From Prevotellamassilia sp. (GTDB lineage: Bacteria > Bacteroidota > Bacteroidia > Bacteroidales > Bacteroidaceae), in assembly GCA_009775705.1 (NCBI GenBank), contig VSQE01000043.1, positions 1-21,098 of the forward strand: 21,098 nt of DNA. The letters are read 5' to 3'. The notes beneath the pieces are model-generated. The model ran no database searches. It had not been told where the DNA came from and saw only the letters and a program-made list of their open reading frames with translations. Below, one piece after another: positions 14,628 through 21,098 of this stretch (position 1 is the stretch's first letter; each line of letters opens with the position of its first letter). The translations under genes and the position numbers were made by a program.

Positions 14628-14844
14628 TTAAACTTTATATATACATGTTAAAATCTGTATATTATTTTTTAGAAAAAATTTCACGGAACCCCTTTTTACC
14701 AGAGACTGATTTTCCGGTTTTTTATCACCGGATTCACCGTCAATGATAACATGCTCGTAACCGGTATAAGTTTGCCGTGAAACACTCGCAAGAGTATGGG
14801 CCAGTCCTTTTCCTTCATTGAGATTAACGGTCACAATACTTCAT
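14628..14844 (-). pseudogene. Decayed start of a family 2 glycosyltransferase
   Basis: The minus strand encodes VTVNLNEGKGLAHTLASVSRQ and then TYTGYEHVIIDGESGD, the typical opening of a GT2 enzyme, but homology fades within about 40 residues and a stop follows. An ATG at 14844 is one base out of frame: deleting one T after ATGAAG would give MKIVTVNLN, a normal GT2 start. The frameshift and the loss of the rest of the gene mark it as a remnant. A GTG at 14834 could in principle start a 68-residue peptide, but I consider that unlikely. Confidence 0.72.
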
Positions 14845-14948
14845 TTCAAATCTTCCGTTTTTGCCTTTATCCAATTTAGCCCCCTACACCTCCGTCCGGC
14901 CAGAAGGTGGAAAATTGTTTTTCGTATACATTCTCAGCCTTTCCTCTT

Positions 14949-16274
14949 CTATAACTTCACCTCTATCGCCGCCGGATATATTCTTCGCGGATCATAAAAT
15001 ACAGACAGGCTCCGTGCCATATTGCGCCGCGAACATTGCGGCCGTCCCTGATACACCTTACGCCCGTTCACAACCAACGTCACCTCCTTCTTCAAATCGA
15101 CCAGACGCTCGTCCAAATATAAGGTAAAACTGGCGTGGCGGGATGGAGTGTAGGTCTTCCTGAATTTCATCTCTATGCCCCAGACACTGTCTTTCTGAAC
15201 AGTGCTGTAATGCACATCATCGACTTGCAGGCGAATCAGATTCCCTTCGACCGTCATATCGTAACGTGTCCGCAGAGAATCGCACGGACGCTCATGAATC
15301 ACCAGATTGTGAAAACCGCGCCGGTGCAGGCCGTCCATCTCGAAATCTTCCCAAGTGATGTGTTTTGACAGCATATCCCGCCTGAATGTTTTCAGCCAGA
15401 CGGTGGTAGGCTTATAGTCTATGGCATGGCCACGTCCGGGAATCAACTCCACACGATGTATGAACTCATGCGGATGAGCTTCGGACAAACTGTCGAGTTC
15501 CTCCTTGACATACCGCGTCAGCGTATTTCTGTAGAAACCGGAGTCTTCCGCACCGGTACGCAAACAGAAGACCATATTCCGGAGATTGTCGGCCGGCGCG
15601 TTTTTCAAAGGCTCTCCACCGGCCATCGGCCCCGCCGCAGCCCAATAGTCTGCATAAAAAGATGCCAGCCGCTGACTACCGTACCCTCCCTCTGAAATGC
15701 CGAATACATACAAACGGTCAACATCCACATCGTCCCGCAAAAGCACCTGTCTCAACCATTTTTCCCAAACGTACTGTTTACCCTTCTGCCACCAACGATA
15801 ATAGGCCCCTTCATTGGGAATGCGGGGAACAAAATATAAAGAAGGGGCATCGTCAAAAGCACGACAGAGACTTATTCCAGCCGCCCATTCATGCTCCCGC
15901 GGGCCGGAACCGTGCAGATACAGAAAGACAGGAAAACCGCCGGATGGCTTTTCTCCTTTTGTTCCCCAATAGTATGACATACGGGCTGCCGGCTCCAGGC
16001 TGTCGGGAATGGACCACTCTCCGCTCCTTTCAGGCGAAAGGTCTCCGGTCTCCATCAATTTCTCTTCCCGGAAAGCGGCATTGGCCCGTTTCCAGGCCGT
16101 CCATACCGCTGCCCGCTCACGGGCAATATTTCCGATACGGATTTTTCCCTCGGAAAGTTCGCTTCGTCTTTCCCCGCTAAGACTTCTCCGGAAAAAATCC
16201 TCCAGTTCTTTGTCCTGAGCCTGCGCCATAGACACTACAACAAACAACAATGTAAAAACACAATAGTATCTCAT
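14949..16274 (-). CDS. Secreted alpha/beta hydrolase (esterase-like)
   Basis: A 441-residue hydrolase. Residues 1-19 are a signal peptide (MRYYCVF then a hydrophobic core, AQA before Q20). A GFPVFLYLHGSG segment at 113-124 gives the HG oxyanion strand, and VFGISEGGYGS at 190-200 is the nucleophile elbow with S194. H283 (GRGHAIDY) is the likely catalytic His. The arrangement resembles PHB-depolymerase/feruloyl-esterase-like hydrolases of Bacteroidales. A beta-rich C-terminal region (about 310-441) has no assigned function. It acts in the periplasm or outside the cell; the ester substrate is unknown. It starts 5 bp after the AraC regulator's stop, so the two are co-transcribed. Confidence 0.85.
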   Translation of the reverse strand: MRYYCVFTLLFVVVSMAQAQDKELEDFFRRSLSGERRSELSEGKIRIGNIARERAAVWTAWKRANAAFREEKLMETGDLSPERSGEWSIPDSLEPAARMSYYWGTKGEKPSGGFPVFLYLHGSGPREHEWAAGISLCRAFDDAPSLYFVPRIPNEGAYYRWWQKGKQYVWEKWLRQVLLRDDVDVDRLYVFGISEGGYGSQRLASFYADYWAAAGPMAGGEPLKNAPADNLRNMVFCLRTGAEDSGFYRNTLTRYVKEELDSLSEAHPHEFIHRVELIPGRGHAIDYKPTTVWLKTFRRDMLSKHITWEDFEMDGLHRRGFHNLVIHERPCDSLRTRYDMTVEGNLIRLQVDDVHYSTVQKDSVWGIEMKFRKTYTPSRHASFTLYLDERLVDLKKEVTLVVNGRKVYQGRPQCSRRNMARSLSVFYDPRRIYPAAIEVKL

Positions 16275-16279
16275 TTTTT

Positions 16280-17185
16280 CTATGATTTGTCAAAATCCAC
16301 ACATTCTCTTACTTCACGCCTGTACTCAGTGGGAGGCATCCCTAAATGGGCTTTCACGTATTTTCCGAAAAACGACAGATTGGGAAAATCCATCGCCAGT
16401 GCTATTTCCTTGATGCTCTTGTCCGAATACTTCAGCTGTCTTTTTATCTCCCTCATGACAGCATCGTTGATCAACGTTGAAGCTGTACGCCCCACAACAC
16501 TCTTACACATCACCGACAGGTACTTGGGAGTAACAAAAAGCCGATCGGCATACGAACTTACCGACCTGGCCTTTACCTTGTCCGTTACCAGCATTTCAAG
16601 AAAACTACGCACCAGCCGCTCTCCCTGACGAAAAGGTTTCGGTTTTTCTTCAATAAAACGACACAAATAGCCCAAGAATTCATACAGAATGGCTCGCAAT
16701 ACCGAATACAGCACTTCCTGATTGAATTTCTTCAAGGGATGTTTGATGCGTTCGTCGATCAGCCTGATATAATTTGACAGCTGCCGCACAGTCACCTTAT
16801 CCAGATGAAGCACCGGATGCTCGCTCAGATAAAAAGCGGTGTCCAACAGATTGCTGCTCCCTATGACCAGTTCCTTCATCAGCTTGATACTGACAAGTAC
16901 CACACCACCCATAAATCGGGGGCTCAGCATAAACTTGCTGATGACGGTTGTAGGCGCACACACCACCAGATCGTTGGCTGTTGCTTCCAGTTCCTCACCA
17001 TTCACTTCCAACCTCATGCTCCCGTCAATAACCAACAGATAAGCCACCATATCTTTTAACGGGACAGGAGATTCGGGCAGTTCCCTAAAATTGCTGATCA
17101 CAATCAGGTCGCCGTCATTATAGCACTCGGAATAGTTCCCCAGCTGTTCATTTATAGACAATTCCCGTTTTCTATCACTCGTCAT
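16280..17185 (-). CDS. AraC-family transcriptional regulator
   Basis: A 301-residue regulator. The N-terminal half (about 25-125) looks like a cupin-type sensing domain (LLVIDGSMRLEVNGEELEATANDLVV at 50-75). The C-terminal AraC DNA-binding region has two helix-turn-helix units at about 207-228 (RSVSSYADRLFVTPKYLSVM) and 257-279 (SIKEIALAMDFPNLSFFGKYVK), ending in the family's GMPPTEYR. It is a one-component regulator, not a hybrid two-component protein. The ATG at 17185 is preferred because the longer open frame crosses a -7 box. It probably controls its own operon with the downstream secreted hydrolase; its ligand is unknown. Confidence 0.92.
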   Translation of the reverse strand: MTSDRKRELSINEQLGNYSECYNDGDLIVISNFRELPESPVPLKDMVAYLLVIDGSMRLEVNGEELEATANDLVVCAPTTVISKFMLSPRFMGGVVLVSIKLMKELVIGSSNLLDTAFYLSEHPVLHLDKVTVRQLSNYIRLIDERIKHPLKKFNQEVLYSVLRAILYEFLGYLCRFIEEKPKPFRQGERLVRSFLEMLVTDKVKARSVSSYADRLFVTPKYLSVMCKSVVGRTASTLINDAVMREIKRQLKYSDKSIKEIALAMDFPNLSFFGKYVKAHLGMPPTEYRREVRECVDFDKS

Positions 17186-17203
17186 AATTCCTATATTTGC
17201 CTG

Positions 17204-17211
17204 CAAAGATA
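17204..17211 (-). promoter_or_regulatory. -7 box (TATCTTTG) upstream of the AraC regulator
   Basis: TATCTTTG on the minus strand lies 18 nt before the ATG. The nearest TTTG upstream is about 26 bp away, longer than usual, as might be expected of an activator-dependent promoter. Confidence 0.5.
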
Positions 17212-17333
17212 AGACATTCAGATCATCCGGAATCTTCCAAAAAACAAGAATAATGTTCCATTTTTCACTTGATGAGGAAAAACTGTCCGGAAATATCAGG
17301 ATCATGCCGAAAAGAAGGTTTCAGAAAAGTACA

Positions 17334-17365
17334 ATGTCCCGCATATTCCAAAAAGGGCGGGACAT
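17334..17365. terminator. Inverted repeat after the glucanotransferase gene
   Basis: A perfect 9-bp repeat (atgtcccgc at 17334-17342, gcgggacat at 17357-17365) around 14 nt, lying 25 bp past the glucanotransferase stop. It has no good T tract, so it may be a weak terminator or a regulator site upstream of araC. Confidence 0.45.
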
Positions 17366-17390
17366 CGCTTAAACATTACAACGGAACTCC

Positions 17391-19967
17391 TTATCGCCCG
17401 CTCCGTCGTATCAGGCCACGCAATTTCTCGTTGAAAGCCGTCGCCGACATCAGATCCTCGATCGTCACATGCATGCGATAGCACCAGTACTGTTCGGGAT
17501 TGGCCGGATCATTGATCTGCTCTTCCTTCGGATCGGGGCGGCAAAAGGCTGCGTCAATGGAGAAGAAATCCTGCAATCCCAACAGGCATAGCATAGAGGG
17601 ACTGGCCAGATGATCGCTCACCACCTGTTCGCACAAATCCGGTGTAGCATCCATCGGTGCAGGTCCAGACCTTTTCAAAACCGTATGCCAATATTCCTGT
17701 GCCCTTTCCCGATCCTCCTGCCACCAAAGCCGCAAGGGTGGCATGTCGTGCGTGGCAATCGTAGTCACACTCAACCAGGGATTCTGCCCAAGGTCATCAA
17801 AACGCACTCCGTAACGTTTGGGCATCCGCTGAATTTCAAGTGTCAGGATATTCATATGCCTAAGCACTTCGGGAACTCCGGGAGGCACCATTCCCAAATC
17901 CTCGGCACAAGGCAAAAGAGGAGACTCTCCCACCACGGAAGGCAACTTTTTCATAGCCTCCTCAGCCCAAAACGCATTGTGACGCACATAGAAAAAGTCA
18001 TCGTACAACCTGTTGAAAGCCCGACGCTGTTCCTCGTCCAACAATCCGAACCTCCATGTCTCCTGAGCGGCAATACGAGGATGGTAATGCCGGGGAAGTT
18101 CCTTGTCTTCAATAAATAAGATGTCTGCCACAATATCCATCAGAATATTGCGCAACGGACCTTCAGGCAGAGCCGCCATCAGTTTCCTCTGCGTATCAAA
18201 CTCGGGCCTCAACTCATATCTGCCGTCCTCCCTCTGGTAAAAGAAGCGCATAAGTCCATGTCCTCCTACCTCCTCAGCCAACTCTTCCAGCCTCCCGATA
18301 GTCAATCTCGGACGACAAAGTTCATCTACATTTTCCGTAAAGCCGAACTTGAAAATTTCTTCCTGAGTAAGCGGCAAAGCAGGCCTAAAGTGTCCCAGCA
18401 ATCCGTAAATATGATCGTAAGGAATCTCCCAAATCCGGAAAAATCCCAGAACATGATCTATGCGGTAAGCGTCAAAATAATCGGCCATATGCCGGAAACG
18501 CCTCCGCCACCAGTCATAGTCATCCTTTTGCATTTCGTCCCAATTATAGGTGGGAAATCCCCAATTCTGCCCATGACGTGCAAAAGCATCGGGAGGCGCC
18601 CCCGCCTGTCCGTCAAAATGGAACAATTCGGGAACAGCCTCAGCCGGAACACAGTTGCGTCCGATTCCGATGGGTATGTCTCCTTTCAGTATCACTCCCA
18701 GTTTACGGGCATGCTCATGCGCCGCCTGCATCTGCCGATGGAGCAAGAACTGAACGAACGAATAGAACTTTCCACACTTGTCCTCACGCTTCCTATCTTC
18801 CTTTTTAATACGGGCAGCCGTACGTTCACAAAAACTCGTATAAGCTCCCAACCAATATTCATTTTCCTCACAAAAATTCCTGAAGGCTTTCGTTTTCAAT
18901 ATCTGACCCGCGCATTCTTCATACAAATCGTGTAGAAAATTTATTTTTTCCTCGAATACAGCCTCATAATCCACCTCCGGCAATCCGTTCAACGCATCCC
19001 TACGCCCTACGTAGCGAGCATAGGAAACCGTATTCCTCCACTCCTCCATATCCAGATATATCGGATGAAGCGCAAAAACTGAAATTCCGCTGTACGGGTA
19101 CGAATCTTTCCATGTTCCGCTTGTAGTAGTATCGTTCACAGGCAACAGTTGGACAGCTTTCATACCCGTTGAGGCAGCCCACGTGACAAATCTCTTCAAG
19201 TCGCCAAAATCTCCAATCCCAAAACTTTTCCTGCTACGCAAAGAAAATACGGGTATCACAACCCCAGCTCCTCTCCATGCCGGCAATTGCAACCGCGGCA
19301 TATCATCGGTCCGCATAGCGGCCTCGTTTTTTTCTATCTTCAATATAGGCAAGCGTCTGTTGTCGCCCTCTTCCCATATAAGCCGAAGAGGATCTTTCTC
19401 GTCAACAAGTACATATTTATACTGTGTACCATTTTGAAAATCACATGAATTTAGCGAACAACTCCATTCATACACTCCGGTTCTTACCAAAAGACAGACT
19501 GCATCTGACCTCCAGTTGCCCAACATAGACGAACCGCCCGAAACACCCCATCTATATCCCTCGGGAGGAGGAGGGGCCACCAGACGAAGCCGATACGCAG
19601 CCGTAACTTCCTCCTCAGGCAAGCAACCCTTATATACACATTCCGTAAATGCTGAACTCCACAGAACAGAGGGCAAAGGCCGGTCGGTCCACACATCACT
19701 CAACAATACATATCCGCGATGTCCGAGCTTCAGAGTACGTCGCAACGCAGGTTCCTTTCGGATAACATCTCCGTTTCCGTCAAGCACTACATAGATATAT
19801 TCAATTTCTGTCCGAGAAGATACCTCCAACGTTCCCAACCACGATTCGCCGTCCTGCGAAGCCAAAAGAACCCTTCCCCTTTTTTTGCCTGAAAGAAGAA
19901 TATAATCAATACCAAGGTTTTCACCCCAACCCGTCCTATAATATATATGAAATCTTAAATGCGGCAC
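17391..19967 (-). CDS. malQ: 4-alpha-glucanotransferase with two CBM20 domains (GH77, DPE2-like)
   Basis: An 858-residue enzyme that moves alpha-1,4-glucan segments between maltooligosaccharides or to glucose, in intracellular glycogen/maltose metabolism (no signal peptide). Two starch-binding CBM20 domains lie at about 4-90 and 123-208, followed by the GH77 catalytic domain at about 229-851. Catalytic residues are visible: nucleophile D504 (AYRIDHVLG), acid/base E689 (PCAEDLG) and transition-state D741 (IATHDMPPLR). The double-CBM20 layout resembles plant DPE2 and Bacteroidales homologues. The start is taken as GTG at 19967, where the first CBM20 strand begins after an A-rich leader. A TTG at 20039 in the same frame falls inside the likely -7 box, so it is rejected. 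The neighbouring AraC gene may respond to related sugars, but nothing shows it. Confidence 0.93.
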   Translation of the reverse strand: MPHLRFHIYYRTGWGENLGIDYILLSGKKRGRVLLASQDGESWLGTLEVSSRTEIEYIYVVLDGNGDVIRKEPALRRTLKLGHRGYVLLSDVWTDRPLPSVLWSSAFTECVYKGCLPEEEVTAAYRLRLVAPPPPEGYRWGVSGGSSMLGNWRSDAVCLLVRTGVYEWSCSLNSCDFQNGTQYKYVLVDEKDPLRLIWEEGDNRRLPILKIEKNEAAMRTDDMPRLQLPAWRGAGVVIPVFSLRSRKSFGIGDFGDLKRFVTWAASTGMKAVQLLPVNDTTTSGTWKDSYPYSGISVFALHPIYLDMEEWRNTVSYARYVGRRDALNGLPEVDYEAVFEEKINFLHDLYEECAGQILKTKAFRNFCEENEYWLGAYTSFCERTAARIKKEDRKREDKCGKFYSFVQFLLHRQMQAAHEHARKLGVILKGDIPIGIGRNCVPAEAVPELFHFDGQAGAPPDAFARHGQNWGFPTYNWDEMQKDDYDWWRRRFRHMADYFDAYRIDHVLGFFRIWEIPYDHIYGLLGHFRPALPLTQEEIFKFGFTENVDELCRPRLTIGRLEELAEEVGGHGLMRFFYQREDGRYELRPEFDTQRKLMAALPEGPLRNILMDIVADILFIEDKELPRHYHPRIAAQETWRFGLLDEEQRRAFNRLYDDFFYVRHNAFWAEEAMKKLPSVVGESPLLPCAEDLGMVPPGVPEVLRHMNILTLEIQRMPKRYGVRFDDLGQNPWLSVTTIATHDMPPLRLWWQEDRERAQEYWHTVLKRSGPAPMDATPDLCEQVVSDHLASPSMLCLLGLQDFFSIDAAFCRPDPKEEQINDPANPEQYWCYRMHVTIEDLMSATAFNEKLRGLIRRSGR

Positions 19968-20036
19968 GCGCTTTTTCTTTTTAAGGTAAACAAAATGTGC
20001 CCCAACAAACCAAAACCATGAAGCACCTATCAAAAA

Positions 20037-20067
20037 CAAAAATAAAGAAAAAAAAGAACTTCTTCAA
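20037..20067 (-). promoter_or_regulatory. Likely promoter of the 4-alpha-glucanotransferase gene
   Basis: On the minus strand, TTG (20065-20067, in ATTG), a 20-bp spacer counted from the ATTG, and TATTTTTG (20037-20044). Transcription would start near 20030 and leave a leader of about 60 nt before the GTG at 19967. Confidence 0.6.
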
Positions 20068-20363
20068 TCTTTCATAACCATATTTTTTCAAACGCCGCTT
20101 TTTTAATATCCTTAGGAAAAAAAGTTCCCCAATATTTTGGAAGCATAATAATAAGTCCGTATATTTGCTCTCATAAAGGCTATATCGGTTAGATTGGGAT
20201 ACTCATCAATAAGAATCAGAAAAACCGAGAATGTCGTTCTGCTCAATGGCGTGCCGATATGCGCTCAACCGTAGGGTCGGATTACAAAGACAGGACGTCG
20301 CTCAAATCCTATTTTACTCGGAGTTTCATCACATCACCGGTATGGCCTTTTTCATATTTTCTC
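20068..20363. other. Gene-poor stretch between glucanotransferase promoter and IS end
   Basis: About 300 bp with no gene I can support. It contains a complete rightward promoter at 20136-20167 and a 6-bp inverted repeat (tcggtt 20185-20190, aaccga 20223-20228) in the region that promoter would transcribe. A short plus-strand frame from an ATG at 20231 runs into the IS end and is unrecognised. Confidence 0.55.
20136..20167 (+). promoter_or_regulatory. Complete Bacteroidales promoter pointing into the IS
   Basis: TTTG (20136-20139), a 20-bp spacer and TATATTTG (20160-20167). It faces away from the glucanotransferase gene and would transcribe into the insertion sequence, antisense to the transposase. 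Confidence 0.65.
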
Positions 20364-21098
20364 GGGTCAGTCCGAAAACGGCGCATGGTAAAAAACCTGT
20401 GTTTAGGCGTAAAGATTACATAGTCTGAAAATGAAAAATTTAGAGTCGTTCACTCCGTGTAGTTTAGCTCGGAATGCTTTAATTTTAGAGTTCATGAATT
20501 CGGCAGCGGCATTTGTGGAGCGATTGTCAAAGAAGTTTATTATCTCATCGGAGTGCTCGTAAAAAGTAGCTGCAATTGTGTTGAAAGACTTGAAACCGGA
20601 GTCGGCAACACGGTTGTACCATCGGGCAAGGCTGAGTCTTGCACTATCAGCTGTTGAGTTTTTGTTGGAAAATATTGCTCTGAGATGCTGCGACAGCCAA
20701 TAAGCCTCTTTGAGATCCGGATAGAGCGCGAACATCAGGTCAATGCGTTCTCTTTGTGAGGCAGTCCACTTCTCGGGCGACTTAAACAGGGCATAGCGTC
20801 CGCGGGCAAGCAGCTCCTTGAGGGTGTCTCCGTTTGAGAGGCGCTCGGGAAGATACTTCCTTCCTGACAACTTTGCCCGTTCACGCGCCTCAGTGTCGGC
20901 ATTTATAGCATCCCAGCGATGATTTATCCGTATCTCCTGGACGGCTTCAAGTGCCAGTTTCTGAACATGGAAACGGTCGATGACACGCTTTGCACGCGGG
21001 AAAGCATAGCGGCATATGCGGTGCATGCTGTCTGCCAGATCAAGCGTTATCTCTGTCACTTTATTGCGCAGACGGCTGTCAATCTGCCTTAATGCATG
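20364..21098 (-). mobile_element. ISL3-family insertion sequence, partial (runs off the window)
   Basis: The element is defined by its minus-strand transposase and a terminal motif, GGGTCAGTCCGAAAA at 20364-20378, which parallels the GGGGTCAATCCGAAA end of the remnant at 3605-3619. Its other end lies beyond the right edge, so neither length nor target-site duplication can be read. It is inserted beside an orphan rightward promoter. Confidence 0.75.
20403..21098 (-). CDS. ISL3-family transposase, C-terminal part (truncated by the window edge)
   Basis: At least 231 codons of a DDE transposase that cuts and pastes its own element. The frame is open to the window edge; an internal GTG at 21059 is not the true start. 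Visible parts are EITLDLADSM with a following AKRVIDRFHV (likely including a catalytic Asp and its FH neighbour), a long helical insert, then NRSTNAAAEFMNSKIKAF, which should carry the catalytic Glu, and the FFIFRLCNLYA end. No frameshift or stop is seen in this part, so it may be intact. The N-terminal zinc-finger and HTH region would lie outside the window. Confidence 0.87.
   Translation of the reverse strand, partial: HALRQIDSRLRNKVTEITLDLADSMHRICRYAFPRAKRVIDRFHVQKLALEAVQEIRINHRWDAINADTEARERAKLSGRKYLPERLSNGDTLKELLARGRYALFKSPEKWTASQRERIDLMFALYPDLKEAYWLSQHLRAIFSNKNSTADSARLSLARWYNRVADSGFKSFNTIAATFYEHSDEIINFFDNRSTNAAAEFMNSKIKAFRAKLHGVNDSKFFIFRLCNLYA

Larger units (their letters stand above)
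14309..14948. other. 640-bp gene-poor gap
   Basis: This stretch holds no intact gene I can support. In order it contains unassigned sequence (14309-14424), a complete promoter (14425-14456), a terminator (14482-14507), a two-copy direct repeat and an inverted repeat (14532-14589), and a decayed glycosyltransferase start on the minus strand (14628-14844). The remainder up to 14948 shows nothing recognisable. Confidence 0.7.

Noticed and set aside
18258..18935. Plus-strand open frame (225 codons) opposite the glucanotransferase
   Set aside because: Shadow of the GH77 catalytic domain; no independent evidence.
20231..20428. Plus-strand frame of 65 codons downstream of the orphan promoter
   Set aside because: Its last third lies in the IS and its first part matches nothing I recognise. 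It could be the start of an interrupted gene, but the evidence is too thin to call it.

Overview
The window looks like chromosomal DNA of a member of the Bacteroidales (Bacteroidota). Three things point there. Upstream regions repeatedly carry the TAnnTTTG -7 box of the Bacteroides primary sigma factor, four of them with a TTTG- or TTG-like -33 box 19-20 bp upstream. Start codons lack Shine-Dalgarno sequences and sit behind A/T-rich leaders. The gene set includes a DUF4295 ribosome-associated protein, HU-LysM and HU-CCDC81-SPOR proteins, a DUF2582 winged-helix protein and a CBM20-CBM20-GH77 glucanotransferase. The genus cannot be fixed from sequence reading alone.

Layout, left to right. (1) 1-3205, plus strand: a secreted M48 metalloprotease with a clear terminator, then a TrmH-family RNA methyltransferase whose stop codon overlaps the start of a membrane-attached family 2 glycosyltransferase. 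(2) 3208-3619: the C-terminal remnant and right end of an ISL3-like insertion sequence, lying directly behind the glycosyltransferase stop. (3) 3837-13201, minus strand, a long housekeeping block. In transcription order it holds a DUF2582 winged-helix gene; map-tsaD-pncC; rpmB-rpmG-DUF4295, ended by a terminator at 9520-9543; ftsY-rimO-HU-(HU-TM-LysM); and (HU-CCDC81-TM-SPOR)-(zinc ribbon-FHA). (4) 13412-14308, plus strand: a second family 2 glycosyltransferase, followed by a 640-bp gap. The gap contains a textbook promoter running almost at once into a terminator, a 21-bp-period repeat and a decayed glycosyltransferase fragment. (5) 14949-19967, minus strand: a CBM20/GH77 4-alpha-glucanotransferase, then an AraC-type regulator closely coupled to a secreted alpha/beta hydrolase. 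(6) 20364-21098: a second, different ISL3-family element whose transposase runs off the right edge.

Most of the housekeeping genes serve protein synthesis and export: Map trims N-terminal Met, TsaD makes t6A tRNA, RimO modifies ribosomal protein S12, bL28, bL33 and DUF4295 are ribosomal, and FtsY is the SRP receptor. The least-understood part is 3837-7162. It holds one free HU protein, two HU-fold proteins anchored in the inner membrane with peptidoglycan-binding LysM or SPOR domains predicted outside, and an FHA protein with a zinc ribbon. Together these could form a nucleoid-to-cell-wall tether, and this is the best candidate here for an undescribed system. No CRISPR array, tRNA or rRNA gene was seen.
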